A stretch of DNA of 43,745 nt. Origin: Paracoccaceae bacterium. GTDB taxonomy: Bacteria > Pseudomonadota > Alphaproteobacteria > Rhodobacterales > Rhodobacteraceae. The stretch is taken from the NCBI GenBank assembly GCA_902512685.1, contig CABXKH010000012.1, forward strand, positions 1 to 43,745, given 5' to 3'. The notes beneath the pieces are model-generated. The model was given only the letters and a program-made list of their open reading frames with translations, searched no databases and was not told the origin of the DNA. The position numbers were made by a program, and so were the translations under genes. Positions 1-8,182 of the stretch are shown piece after piece; the stretch's first letter is position 1; each line of letters starts with the position of its first letter.

Positions 1-2
1 TT

Positions 3-1082
3 GGGGCAACTGCGGATCAATTGGCGCTGGCGTCGGGTCTTTGGTTTCTAAGCTTTTCGGCAATGCAAATACCAATCGGTTGGTCACTGGATAAATTTGG
101 CCCGCGGCTTACAGCTGGTCTGCTTTTTATGGTGGGCGGCGGCGGCGGCGCGGCTCTGTTTGCGGCCGCTCAGGCCGTCTGGCATGTGCATTTGGCGATG
201 TTGCTTCTTGGGGTTGGTTGCGCGCCGGTTCTGATGGGGGCGTATTTCATCTTTGCCCGGCTTTATCCGGCAAAAGTCTTTGCCACATTGGCCGCCGTGA
301 TGGTCGGTGTGGGATCCTTTGGTAATTTGGCTGGATCGGCGCCTTTGGTCTCTGCGGTGCAGGTGCTGGGCTGGCGCGAAGCAATGGCGCTGATTGCAGC
401 GCTGTCGGCGGCGATCGGGGTAGGATTGCTTTTGTTTGTGCGCAACCCCGAGCCATTGACAGGCAAAGCCCAAGGCAGCTTGCTGAATTTGCTGCGGTTG
501 CGCGCGCTTTGGGTTATTTTGCCCTTGGCGCTGGTTAGCTATGCTCCGGCCGCTGGGCTGCGTGGGGTTTGGATCGGGCCTTATTTGACCGCCGTACATG
601 GGGCCGATGCAGCTGCGGTTGGCCGGGCGGCAATGATTATGAGTTTGGCCATGATTATGGGCACGTTTGTTTATGGCCCCTTAGACCGTATTTTTAAAAC
701 CCGTAAGTGGGTGGTTCTGGGCGGCAATGCATTGGGGGCACTGTCTTTGGGGGTGTTAGGGTTTGTTCCACAAATCGGATACACCAGTGCTGTAACGATT
801 TTTGCCCTGGTTGGATTTTTTGGCATGTCCTATCCGGTGCTCGTGGCGCATGGGCGCAGCTTTGCACCAGCCCATCTGACTGGCCGTGGGGTCACCTTGA
901 TGAACCTTTTTAGCATTGCCGGGGTCGGGGTGTTTCAGGTTATCACCAGCCGCTTGCATAAATCTGTTGTGGCCGAGAGCGGGGCAGGGACCGAGGTTTA
1001 TAATCCGCTGTTCATGCTGTATGCGCTTGCGCTTTTTACCGGCGTATTGATTTACGGCCTATCACAGGACCGATTGGATTAA
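3..1082 (+). CDS. MFS transporter, 5' end cut by the window edge
   Basis: Inner-membrane transporter of the major facilitator superfamily; the substrate cannot be told. The reading frame is open from base 3, so the gene starts upstream and the TTG at 21 is probably internal. The visible part has about 11 hydrophobic segments, and the classic MFS motif after TM2 reads G-W-S-L-D-K-F-G-P-R near visible residues 26-35, so only TM1 and a short N-terminus are missing. A second charged loop (YGPLDRIFKTRKW), equivalent to motif A of the C-terminal half, lies mid-protein. The following gene, asd, is 120 bp away and is not obviously co-transcribed. Confidence 0.85.
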   Translation, partial: GATADQLALASGLWFLSFSAMQIPIGWSLDKFGPRLTAGLLFMVGGGGGAALFAAAQAVWHVHLAMLLLGVGCAPVLMGAYFIFARLYPAKVFATLAAVMVGVGSFGNLAGSAPLVSAVQVLGWREAMALIAALSAAIGVGLLLFVRNPEPLTGKAQGSLLNLLRLRALWVILPLALVSYAPAAGLRGVWIGPYLTAVHGADAAAVGRAAMIMSLAMIMGTFVYGPLDRIFKTRKWVVLGGNALGALSLGVLGFVPQIGYTSAVTIFALVGFFGMSYPVLVAHGRSFAPAHLTGRGVTLMNLFSIAGVGVFQVITSRLHKSVVAESGAGTEVYNPLFMLYALALFTGVLIYGLSQDRLD

Positions 1083-1202
1083 CCACTATTTTACTTGGGT
1101 ATTTTATCCGCCCCCCTTTCATCCGGTGTCGCCCTGCGCTAAGACGGCCACGGATCGGGTTGGATAAGAGCTGGCTTGAGAAAACTAAGAGGAAATATAC
1201 CC

Positions 1203-2225
1203 ATGGGGTACAATATTGTTGTTGTCGGTGCGACCGGAAATGTCGGGCGCGAAATGTTAAACATTCTGGCTGAACGTCAGTTTCCAGTGGCCAAAATTGC
1301 GGTGCTTGCAAGCCGCCGCTCGCTGGGCACCGAGGTTAGCTTTGGCGATGACACGTTGAAAACCAAGGATCTAGATACCTTTGACTTTTCTGGCTGGGAT
1401 ATGGCACTGTTTGCCATCGGCTCTGATGCGACCAAGAAATACGCCCCCAAAGCAGCCGCTGCCGGATGTGTGGTGATCGACAACAGCTCGCTCTACCGTT
1501 ATGACCCAGATGTGCCTTTGGTGGTTCCTGAGGTCAACGCCGATGCGGTTTTGGGCTATGCAAAGAAAAACATTATCGCCAATCCAAATTGCTCAACCGC
1601 GCAGATGGTTGTTGCGCTAAAGCCGCTGCATGATCGGGCCAAGATTAAAAGGGTTGTGGTATCGACCTATCAATCCGTTTCGGGCGCAGGAAAATCCGGT
1701 ATGGATGAGCTTTGGGATCAAACCAAAGCGATTTACAATCCGACCAGCGAAGTCAGCGCGACAACATTTCAAAAACAGATCGCTTTCAATGTCATCCCGC
1801 ATATTGATGTGTTTATGGAGGATGGGTCGACCAAAGAAGAATGGAAAATGGTCGCCGAGACCAAAAAAATTGTGGATACCTCGATCAAGGTCACCGCGAC
1901 CTGCGTGCGGGTACCGGTTTTTGTGGGCCATTCAGAGGCTATTAATATCGAGTTTGAAGAGTTTCTTGATGAAGATGAGGCCCGCGATATCCTGCGCGAA
2001 GCGCCGGGCATTATGGTGATCGACAAGCGCGAAAGCGGTGGCTATGTCACACCGATCGAAGCGGTTGGCGACTTTGCCACCTTTATCAGCCGTATCCGTC
2101 AAGACAGCACCATTGATAATGGGCTTAACCTGTGGTGTGTATCTGATAACTTGCGTAAGGGCGCAGCCCTGAACGCAGTTCAAATTGCCGAAACCCTTGG
2201 CCAGAAGGTTCTTAAAAAGGGATGA
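1203..2225 (+). CDS. asd: Aspartate-semialdehyde dehydrogenase
   Basis: Reduces aspartyl-4-phosphate to aspartate semialdehyde with NADPH, the branch point to lysine/diaminopimelate, threonine and methionine; cytoplasmic. The N-terminus carries the Rossmann motif GATGNVG. The catalytic cysteine is in N-P-N-C-S-T (Cys130), and the catalytic histidine is in VFVGHSE (His243). At 340 residues the length is normal for the family. The frame stays open to 1176, but the ATG at 1203 has an AGAGGAA ribosome site about 10 bases upstream and starts exactly at the Rossmann strand, so it is preferred. Core metabolic gene with no oddities. Confidence 0.97.
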   Translation: MGYNIVVVGATGNVGREMLNILAERQFPVAKIAVLASRRSLGTEVSFGDDTLKTKDLDTFDFSGWDMALFAIGSDATKKYAPKAAAAGCVVIDNSSLYRYDPDVPLVVPEVNADAVLGYAKKNIIANPNCSTAQMVVALKPLHDRAKIKRVVVSTYQSVSGAGKSGMDELWDQTKAIYNPTSEVSATTFQKQIAFNVIPHIDVFMEDGSTKEEWKMVAETKKIVDTSIKVTATCVRVPVFVGHSEAINIEFEEFLDEDEARDILREAPGIMVIDKRESGGYVTPIEAVGDFATFISRIRQDSTIDNGLNLWCVSDNLRKGAALNAVQIAETLGQKVLKKG

Positions 2226-2344
2226 TCTAAGCAAGCGTGAAATGCGTTTTAGTCTACTTTTTCAAGTAGGCGCCTTAGGTCTGGGGATTGGGTAAAAGCA
2301 ATCCAAAAGGATATTATTGCCAATACATTTTGGATCGTCCTTGT

Positions 2345-2522
2345 CCGAACGTTCCGATGTAATTACCAACCTTCGGGGCTAATCTGTGAGCGTAAGCAGC
2401 AGTATGTTGCCCGGAATGTAGGCGGTCTTTGTGGATCGCTACCGTGCTCGCAGCACGAAGAGTTGGACCGGCCTGGTGCCCTAGACACCGCATCCCTTAC
2501 CTTGGGTGTCAGGCTGGTTTGA
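2345..2522 (+). ncRNA. Candidate structured RNA between asd and a small ORF
   Basis: This non-coding stretch is dense in complementary segments. Bases 2465-2481 pair with 2504-2520 over 17 positions (G-U pairs included) around a 22-nt loop. Bases 2443-2448 pair with 2452-2457 around a 3-nt loop. Bases 2350-2356 pair with 2412-2418. A GTAG-g-CG / CGCTAC helix spans about 2418-2441. No T-run follows the large hairpin, so it is not a plain terminator. The length of about 180 nt would suit a 6S-type RNA, but I could not match a family consensus. It could also be the leader of the small gene at 2543. The strand is assumed from the neighbours. Confidence 0.35.
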
Positions 2523-2542
2523 CAACGAAAAACAGGATACTC

Positions 2543-2767
2543 ATGGCGCCATCTTCTTCTAAATCGCTTTTTGCAAAGCTAGTGAAACGACGGGCGTTGA
2601 GTGCCGCTGTCTCTGCCGAGCAGGAAAAGCGTTCGCCCTTGTCGCGGACTGAATTACAAAATTTGTTTGCCTATGATTTACAAACAGCAGATGCGCATCT
2701 TTCAAAATTGAAACTGCTAAATAAAGACAATCGGTTTAAGCCATCGCGTCGCCAACAGGCGCTATAA
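2543..2767 (+). CDS. Small basic hypothetical protein (74 aa)
   Basis: Not recognised. The frame is open further upstream, to about 2429, but that part overlaps the predicted RNA hairpins and has an unlikely composition. The ATG at 2543, 22 bases after the large hairpin, gives a plausible 74-residue soluble protein. It is rich in Ser, Lys and Arg, has no membrane segment, and contains a leucine-rich amphipathic middle (ELQNLFAYDLQTADAHLSKL) and a basic C-terminal tail. Upstream bases AACAGGATACTC give a weak ribosome site. Its position directly behind the structured RNA suggests the RNA may be its leader. Function unknown. Confidence 0.45.
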   Translation: MAPSSSKSLFAKLVKRRALSAAVSAEQEKRSPLSRTELQNLFAYDLQTADAHLSKLKLLNKDNRFKPSRRQQAL

Positions 2768-2940
2768 GGCGGCCTTTACTTGTTCAAAGTGCGCCGGCAG
2801 TGCATGATAGGATAAGGTAAATTTCAAAAAATTACCCTGTTTTTTGCACCAGTGCAAAACCACCGCGATACAGATGCAATACCGACAACGTTTTTACCCA
2901 GAAATCAGAGCCCAAAACCCAAAATAAATCCGCAATTTTC

Positions 2941-3591
2941 TTAGACAGGGACAAATCTGTTTGCATGTGAATCGTAAGCTTCAAGTCCGCCAGCCCCGAT
3001 ATCCGTCCACAGCCCATGTAAGCTAAGCTCTTCTTTTTCAACGGCATCTTTTAAAAATGGAAAGGTCATCAGGTTTTCCAAAGAGGTCAGAACCGCCTGT
3101 TTTTCCAACAATCTGATGCGGTCCTCATCATTACCAGTTTCAATGAGCGTTTCGCAAGCGGGTCTAAGAATTTCAAGCCAGCTGCCAACAAAGCTGGTTT
3201 TCTCTTCTAATTCAGGGGCTTGGCCCGAACACATTTCATAGCAGCTTTGCACGCCGCCACAATTTGAGTGGCCCAGAACAATCAGGTGGCCGACTTTGAG
3301 TGCGCGCACCGCATATTCAACAGCGGCGCTGGTTCCATGTTGTTGGCCATCAGGTTGAAACGGCGGAACCAGATTTGCGATATTGCGATGAATGAAAAAT
3401 TCACCCTGATCCGCGCCAAAAATTGATGTTGCATGCACCCGCGAGTCGCAGCATGAAATTATCATTGCCCGCGGTCTTTGCCCCTCTGAGGCAAGCTGTT
3501 TATACCAAGTTCTATCTTCTGAATACGAGGTTGCAAACCAGCCATGATAGCGTTGCAAAAGAAAAGATGGCAAAGGTTTCACAAACTGCAT
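2941..3591 (-). CDS. Beta-class carbonic anhydrase
   Basis: Interconverts CO2 and bicarbonate using a zinc ion; cytoplasmic. The beta-class ligands are visible: the C-x-D-S-R motif (Cys47, Asp49, Arg51) and G-H-S-N-C-G-G (His108, Cys111). The sequence around HRNIANLVPP is also typical. At 216 residues the length is usual for bacterial members. The ATG at 3591 is preceded on the minus strand by a GGAGGTCACC ribosome site, which supports the start. It is convergent with the small gene ending at 2767 and divergent from the aminopeptidase at 3950. A short overlapping frame at 2832-3047 is not considered real. Confidence 0.95.
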   Translation of the reverse strand: MQFVKPLPSFLLQRYHGWFATSYSEDRTWYKQLASEGQRPRAMIISCCDSRVHATSIFGADQGEFFIHRNIANLVPPFQPDGQQHGTSAAVEYAVRALKVGHLIVLGHSNCGGVQSCYEMCSGQAPELEEKTSFVGSWLEILRPACETLIETGNDEDRIRLLEKQAVLTSLENLMTFPFLKDAVEKEELSLHGLWTDIGAGGLEAYDSHANRFVPV

Positions 3592-3949
3592 GGTGACCTC
3601 CGGCTTTGTCTGTCTGAATAGTTAATCCCTTACGATAAAACTAATTCCTTTTCGAGAGTAAAGTTTGACTTTTTTTAATCTTTTCCACAATTAAAAACGA
3701 GCATTTCTGGAAATTCCAATGGTGCAGGAAGAAATACCGAAAAACACGCGGCTTATCCGGGTTATTGACAAAAACGACTCAAATAGAGAATAATTTTTCA
3801 CGCTGGTTGAGCTTTTGAATTTAACGCCACCCTAATTGACTTAAAAAACCTATGCTTCGCTGTCTTTGGTTAAAGTGTTCAACCTCTAGACTTGCACTCT
3901 TTTGCTTGTGCGGTCAGGGTGCGGGGCAGATAATTTACCAGGATGACCA
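3592..3949. other. Divergent intergenic region
   Basis: 358 bases between the divergently transcribed carbonic anhydrase and aminopeptidase genes. It is AT-rich and must hold both promoters. I see no convincing paired -35/-10 boxes at good spacing and no RNA gene. Confidence 0.6.
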
Positions 3950-5338
3950 ATGAGCTTAAATTTTGCCGCACCAAGCATGGATGCCACTCCAGTCTATCTA
4001 ACCGACGCTCAAAGCTTAAAAGATGTTTTACAAGCGCTGCCCGAACCCGTTCAGACATGGGCCGATGCCCAGCAATTCAAGGGTGCTTTTGGTACGTCTT
4101 TGCTCTGCCCCGATGCGCAGGGCAAGCCAGAACTTGCTCTGCTGGGTTTAGGCGATGAAAGGGCAAGGCGGCGCCAGCGGTTCTGCTTGGCTGCGGCAGC
4201 AGCCAGTTTGCCTTCTGGCATTTATAAACTTGAAAATGATTTTCCATTTCAAAACAAGCATTACGAAGTTTTAGGCTGGCTATTGCTTGGGTACAGTTTT
4301 GACAAATATAAATCGTCAAAAGGGAAAAATATAAAGCTTGTCGCGCCCGATTGGGTTGATGTGACGCGGATTGAAGCCATGGCAAGCGCCGAGGCATTAA
4401 CTCGGGATTTGGTTAATATCCCGGCCTCAGATATGGGACCAGACGCCTTGGCGGATCGCGCCGCTCAACTGTCTGCTGAATTTGGCGCCACTTTTGAAGT
4501 GATTGTAGGGGAGGATTTGTTACAGCGAGATTTCCCGATGATCCATGCCGTTGGGCGGGCATCGGCGACGGCGCCGCGCTTGATTGATATACGCCACGGA
4601 ACATCCGGCCCGAAAGTTGTTTTGGTTGGCAAAGGGGTTTGCTTTGATACTGGTGGCTTAAATCTTAAACCCGGCGGTTCTATGGGGCTGATGAAAAAAG
4701 ATATGGGCGGGGCGGCCAATGTTTTGGGGTTGGCAAAGATGATTATGGCCCTAAAACTACCGGTTCAATTGAGGGTGTTGATCCCTGCGGTGGAAAATTC
4801 GGTTAGCAGCGCATCGTTTCGGCCGCAAGATATTCTAACCTCGCGCAAAGGTTTAAGCGTTGAGATCAATAATACCGATGCAGAAGGCCGGTTGGTATTG
4901 GCAGATGCGCTAAGTTATGCAGACGAAGAAGATCCCGATTTGATCATTTCGATGGCCACACTTACCGGGGCCGCTCGGGTTGCGCTCGGTCCGGATTTGG
5001 CGCCATTTTATGCCTCAAGCGATGATATCGCGGCGCCGCTGATCAAGGCCGGTGAGGCCAGCCTTGATCCGGTGTGGCGCATGCCGTTCTGGGATCCTTA
5101 TGAGACGATGATTGAGTCGCAAATTGCAGACCTTGATAATGCGCCTTCTGGGGGTTTTGCCGGGTCTATAACCGCGGCACTGTTTTTACGCCGGTTTGTC
5201 TCTAAACCTGAACGCTTTATTCATTTTGACATCTATAGTTGGAACCCAGCGGCAAAGCCGGCGCGATCAAAGGGCGGAATAGGGCAGGGACTACGGGCAA
5301 TTCTAACGGCCTTGCCTGATATTTTGGAGCTAAAATAG
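3950..5338 (+). CDS. M17 family leucyl aminopeptidase
   Basis: Cytoplasmic two-metal peptidase releasing N-terminal residues from peptides. The M17 signature N-T-D-A-E-G-R-L is at residues 308-315. The upstream metal/catalytic block V-G-K-G-V-C-F-D-T-G-G gives Lys228 and Asp233, followed by the M-K-K-D-M-G-G-A metal segment. At 462 residues it matches the shorter alphaproteobacterial M17 group rather than the roughly 500-residue PepA. The ATG at 3950 follows an AGGA ribosome site. A short overlapping frame at 3943-4158 is a shadow. Probably monocistronic. Confidence 0.94.
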   Translation: MSLNFAAPSMDATPVYLTDAQSLKDVLQALPEPVQTWADAQQFKGAFGTSLLCPDAQGKPELALLGLGDERARRRQRFCLAAAAASLPSGIYKLENDFPFQNKHYEVLGWLLLGYSFDKYKSSKGKNIKLVAPDWVDVTRIEAMASAEALTRDLVNIPASDMGPDALADRAAQLSAEFGATFEVIVGEDLLQRDFPMIHAVGRASATAPRLIDIRHGTSGPKVVLVGKGVCFDTGGLNLKPGGSMGLMKKDMGGAANVLGLAKMIMALKLPVQLRVLIPAVENSVSSASFRPQDILTSRKGLSVEINNTDAEGRLVLADALSYADEEDPDLIISMATLTGAARVALGPDLAPFYASSDDIAAPLIKAGEASLDPVWRMPFWDPYETMIESQIADLDNAPSGGFAGSITAALFLRRFVSKPERFIHFDIYSWNPAAKPARSKGGIGQGLRAILTALPDILELK

Positions 5339-5648
5339 TATTGTGCTGCGCGTTGTTGCACACAGCGTACGGTGCTTTCATGACTTGATAGGGGGCATTG
5401 GTTATCCTGCTGTTGATATTTTATGCTAAATTAGCACAGGTTGCACCCGCCCTTGATTGAAAGTGGTTTCATGGTCCGGCGGCGGGTCTGAGGGCGCAGA
5501 GAAAGGCCGATCTGGTAAATGCTTGGGCTTGTAAGGCTTTTCGCCTGCTCTAAAAAGATTGTTTTAAATTTCTGTAACAGTTATTTAGAGGCGAACGGTC
5601 AATAATCGCTTGACCTTATAGCTCTGAGCGCCTAAATCGGCCTGCGTT
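5339..5648. other. Gap before tRNA-Met
   Basis: 310 bases between the aminopeptidase stop and the tRNA. No open frame or hairpin stood out. The tRNA promoter should lie in the last 60 bases, but I could not assign it with confidence. Confidence 0.5.
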
Positions 5649-5725
5649 GGCGGAGTAGCTCAGGTGGTTAGAGCAGCGGAATCATAATCCGCGTGTCGGG
5701 GGTTCAAGTCCCTCCTCCGCTACCA
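5649..5725 (+). tRNA. tRNA-Met (anticodon CAT)
   Basis: Full cloverleaf with encoded CCA. The acceptor stem GGCGGAG pairs with CTCCGCT (a G-U at the first pair). The anticodon stem GCGGA/TCCGC holds the loop ATCATAA with anticodon CAT, and the T-arm has loop TTCAAGT. It resembles the elongator tRNA-Met of alphaproteobacteria rather than initiator or lysidine-modified Ile tRNAs. Its 3' part, from the anticodon loop on, is the left copy of a 49-bp direct repeat, so it has served as an integration site without losing function. Confidence 0.97.
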
Positions 5726-5728
5726 AAA
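5680..5728 (+). repeat. att-like direct repeat, left copy (3' half of tRNA-Met)
   Basis: 49 bases identical to 8066-8114, from the anticodon loop through CCA and four following A residues. This is the usual footprint left when a tyrosine-recombinase element integrates into the 3' end of a tRNA gene; here the tRNA copy is intact. Confidence 0.9.
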
Positions 5729-5781
5729 ACCATTTAAAAACAGATGCTTAACAGTGCAGTTTCTTCGTATTTGTTTTAGTT

Positions 5782-5829
5782 CAATACTTAGACACAACTA
5801 GACACTCTTTCTAAGGTATTGATTCAGTG
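5782..5829 (+). repeat. Island-end repeat, copy 1
   Basis: About 90% identical over 48 bases to 10940-10987 and more loosely similar to 8005-8045. The common core is two TAGACAC-like units followed by TAAGGTATTG. The similarity of copies 1 and 2 continues to about 5880, with a shared coding-like segment (K-K-x-I-K-Q-I-R). In copy 1 this can be read as a 34-codon frame from GTG 5827 to TGA 5931 that I do not recognise and may be a gene remnant. Confidence 0.7.
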
Positions 5830-5951
5830 ACAGAATCCGTAAACTCAAAGAAAGCAATCAAGCAAATACGGCGTAGAAGAGATCCTGTAGATTTATATAT
5901 TAAAGCAGAACTCAGCACATACGACGATTGAAAACACACTACTGCTTACAA

Positions 5952-7010
5952 TTACTGAGCTTCATTTGAACTGATTACGATTTTCCCTCTATTCCGATGG
6001 CTCTGTAGTCTTTTGAATGCACCTTCAACACCTTCTTCAGAGTAAGCGTAGATATTATCGATTGTAGATTTAATATCATTATCTATCAAAGTTTCTTGTA
6101 TCATCTTCCAATCCGGAAGTGTTCCATAAGTGAGTGTATATTTGGGACCTTTAAAGCGGCTAAAGAGCATTCTTGTGATCAAATGCGTATAAATTTTCAT
6201 TAAGGATGCGACCGATGTTTGTTCATCACCAAAAAACCGAACAGGACCGCATAGGGTCACAAAATGACCATCCTTGTTTAATAATTTGAGGGCTTCAATT
6301 TCTGTATCTTTGCCTCCGATGCAGTCGATGATTAAATCTACGGTCTTCTCCCCACCCTGCGCTATCAGATCACCCCATGGACCTGTATTGTAATCAATCA
6401 CACGGTTTGCACCAATCGACATTACGTAGTTGACATTCGCAGCGCTGCAAATGCCTATCACCTCAGATGTATTAGACTTCGAGAGAGCTTGGACAAGTAT
6501 GCTCCCAATGCTTCCAGATGCTCCGACTACAACACATCTTTTATTTGTGAGGTCGCCTAAAATCTTGAGAGTTGCGCACGCTGTTGCACCCGCCACGCCC
6601 ATTGCCGCTCCGTCCTGAAAATTCCAATCCTTTGGTAATGGGTGAAATTGATTAACCTTGGCACAGCAGTAGGGTGCCATACCACCTAATCGGTTCCAAG
6701 GGTAAATTACACCAAATACGCGATCGCCGACGCGAAAGTCAGTTACGCCCTCACCAATAGCATCAACAATGCCACTCACGTCCATTCCCAAAATTAAGGG
6801 CTTTTTTGAGCTTGGCTTTGGTAATCCCATTGGAATCCCACCAAAAGCTGTACCCTCGGCGATGTGTGCATCATCAACATTGAGTGCGGTTGCTTTCACT
6901 TGCAGACTTATCTGGTCTTTCTTTGGTTTTGGTCTGTGAGCTTTTACCCACGTGAAGTTTGAATGTGTGCCACCCACAGGGGGACGAGAAATAAGACCCA
7001 GTGCTTTCAT
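5952..7010 (-). CDS. MDR-family NAD(P)H-dependent oxidoreductase (quinone oxidoreductase-like)
   Basis: Medium-chain dehydrogenase/reductase, soluble. The N-terminal GroES-like domain (about 1-130) has the segment GMDVSGIVDAIGEGV typical of quinone oxidoreductase/zinc-ADH proteins. The Rossmann dinucleotide motif is V-V-G-A-S-G-S-I-G-S (163-170). The structural-zinc cysteine cluster of classical alcohol dehydrogenases is absent, so a zinc-independent enoyl/quinone reductase role is more likely. At 352 residues the length is normal. It is divergent from the LysR gene 129 bases away, the usual layout for a regulator and its target. It lies inside the tRNA island, so it was probably acquired. 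Substrate unknown. Confidence 0.85.
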   Translation of the reverse strand: MKALGLISRPPVGGTHSNFTWVKAHRPKPKKDQISLQVKATALNVDDAHIAEGTAFGGIPMGLPKPSSKKPLILGMDVSGIVDAIGEGVTDFRVGDRVFGVIYPWNRLGGMAPYCCAKVNQFHPLPKDWNFQDGAAMGVAGATACATLKILGDLTNKRCVVVGASGSIGSILVQALSKSNTSEVIGICSAANVNYVMSIGANRVIDYNTGPWGDLIAQGGEKTVDLIIDCIGGKDTEIEALKLLNKDGHFVTLCGPVRFFGDEQTSVASLMKIYTHLITRMLFSRFKGPKYTLTYGTLPDWKMIQETLIDNDIKSTIDNIYAYSEEGVEGAFKRLQSHRNRGKIVISSNEAQ

Positions 7011-7102
7011 TATTTAATCCTCAAACTCTAAACTTTAATCAATAATCAATGCTAAATAATTCGCAGTAAATACTTATAAAAGATCAATTGTTGTGCAAAA
7101 AT

Positions 7103-7127
7103 ACACTGGTATTCGAATTAACAGTGT
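7103..7127. promoter_or_regulatory. Candidate LysR operator
   Basis: The 129-base divergent spacer contains the inverted repeat ACACTG-N13-CAGTGT with a central TTCGAA. Its size and place, 13 bases before the LysR start, fit an autoregulatory LysR-type site that could control both genes. Confidence 0.4.
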
Positions 7128-7139
7128 TAGGTTCACAGA

Positions 7140-7994
7140 ATGAAATGGGATGATTTGAAGTACGCGGTAGCGATACATAGTATGGGTTCTTACTCAGGCG
7201 CAGCTAACTTATTGAACGTGACCCATACGACTGTTTCCAGACGCATACGCACATTAGAAGAATACTTAGGCGTGAAAATATTTTTGCAAACTGATGTTGG
7301 ATTTACCCCGACGGCTGCAGGGCTTGAATTGATCGAAACGGCTGTAGGTATGGAAGATCAACTCATAAACCTTGAAAGGCGCGTCACTAATAATGAGGTG
7401 CAACTGCGAGGAAGCCTGAGTGTTTCAACAGTCGATTTTGTGTATGAAGTCTTCAAAGATCAGTTTGCAAGTTTTGTGAGAGCCAACCCAAATCTAGAAG
7501 TTTCATTGTCTACGACTAACACGCCGATTTCTTTGACTAGGTTGGAAGCAGATGTTGTTTTGCGCATTACAAATAACCCGCCAGATTACTTATTCGGTCG
7601 AAAGTTAATAAACTTGAAATATGCCGTGTACGCATCTGAAGAGCTGGTAAACCAAATAGGCAATGACGCGCCCTATGAAGATTACCCTTGGATACATCAC
7701 ACAGAAGAAATGCAGTCTGATTGGATGGACTTATGGTTGAAGAAAAACGCTCCGAACGCTTCTATCTCTTTCAGGGTGGATAGTGCAGTCACAGCGAGGC
7801 AGGCAGTTGAGACAGGAATAGGTGTACACTTTCTCCCATCTGCCTACGCTAATCTTAAACCAAATTTGGTTCGTATAGGACCCGAAGTTGGCGAAGTAAG
7901 CTTTTGGTTTCTAACGCATCCAGATTTGAAGACGAATGGACGAGTGAAAGCATTTAGTGACTTTATGTTTAAGGAGCTAAGGGAAGACAATTAG
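7140..7994 (+). CDS. LysR-family transcriptional regulator
   Basis: DNA-binding regulator of 284 residues. The N-terminal winged helix-turn-helix (about 1-60) reads MKWDDLKYAVAIHSMGSYSG, followed by AANLLNVTHTTVSRRIRTLE, a standard LysR pattern. The remainder is a periplasmic-binding-protein-like effector domain; no ligand can be deduced. It diverges from the MDR oxidoreductase gene, its likely target, with a candidate operator between them. The ribosome site is weak (TTAGG about 8 bases upstream of ATG 7140). It lies within the tRNA-associated island. Confidence 0.9.
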   Translation: MKWDDLKYAVAIHSMGSYSGAANLLNVTHTTVSRRIRTLEEYLGVKIFLQTDVGFTPTAAGLELIETAVGMEDQLINLERRVTNNEVQLRGSLSVSTVDFVYEVFKDQFASFVRANPNLEVSLSTTNTPISLTRLEADVVLRITNNPPDYLFGRKLINLKYAVYASEELVNQIGNDAPYEDYPWIHHTEEMQSDWMDLWLKKNAPNASISFRVDSAVTARQAVETGIGVHFLPSAYANLKPNLVRIGPEVGEVSFWFLTHPDLKTNGRVKAFSDFMFKELREDN

Positions 7995-8004
7995 GATTTG
8001 CGAT

Positions 8005-8045
8005 AAACCTAGACACCAAGTTAGACAAAATTTTATAAGGTACTG
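8005..8045 (+). repeat. Island-end repeat, copy 3 (diverged)
   Basis: This segment has ACCTAGACACC, then AGTTAGACA and TAAGGTACTG in the same order and spacing as copies at 5782 and 10940. It lies 20 bases before the second tRNA 3' fragment, inside the island end. Confidence 0.6.
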
Positions 8046-8065
8046 TTTTTATTATCAGGTTGAGT

Positions 8066-8114
8066 AATCATAATCCGCGTGTCGGGGGTTCAAGTCCCTC
8101 CTCCGCTACCAAAA
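8066..8114 (+). repeat. att-like direct repeat, right copy (tRNA-Met 3' fragment)
   Basis: Exact 49-base copy of 5680-5728. There is no 5' half of a tRNA in front of it, so it is not a second tRNA gene. It marks the right end of the small island. Confidence 0.9.
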
Positions 8115-8182
8115 TTTTCCAAGAAATAGACCAAATTTATTTATAACCCTGCGCCCGTTTCAATAGAGTTACTGGCACCGGT

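Larger units (their letters stand above)
5680..8114. mobile_element. Small tRNA-Met-associated genomic island (about 2.4 kb)
   Basis: The island is bounded by the 49-bp direct repeats. It holds one MDR oxidoreductase and its divergent LysR regulator, an intact-looking cargo pair, but no integrase or excisionase. Sequences resembling each other (5782-5829 and 8005-8045) sit just inside both ends and may be recombinase arm sites. It may be a decayed integrative element, or one mobilised in trans by a recombinase encoded elsewhere. Confidence 0.7.

Noticed and set aside
84..599. 171-codon frame antisense to the MFS gene
   Set aside because: Mirror of a GC-biased coding region; composition rich in His, Gln and Arg, no domain.
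2254..2269. Rho-independent terminator of asd
   Set aside because: CTACTT-TTTC-AAGTAG forms a small hairpin, but no T-run follows on either strand.
2832..3047. 71-codon frame opposite the end of the carbonic anhydrase region
   Set aside because: Same strand as the carbonic anhydrase but out of frame with it, no ribosome site, no recognisable protein.
8066..8114. A second tRNA-Met gene
   Set aside because: Only the 3' part from the anticodon loop on is present; no acceptor 5' strand, D-arm or 5' anticodon strand lies before it.
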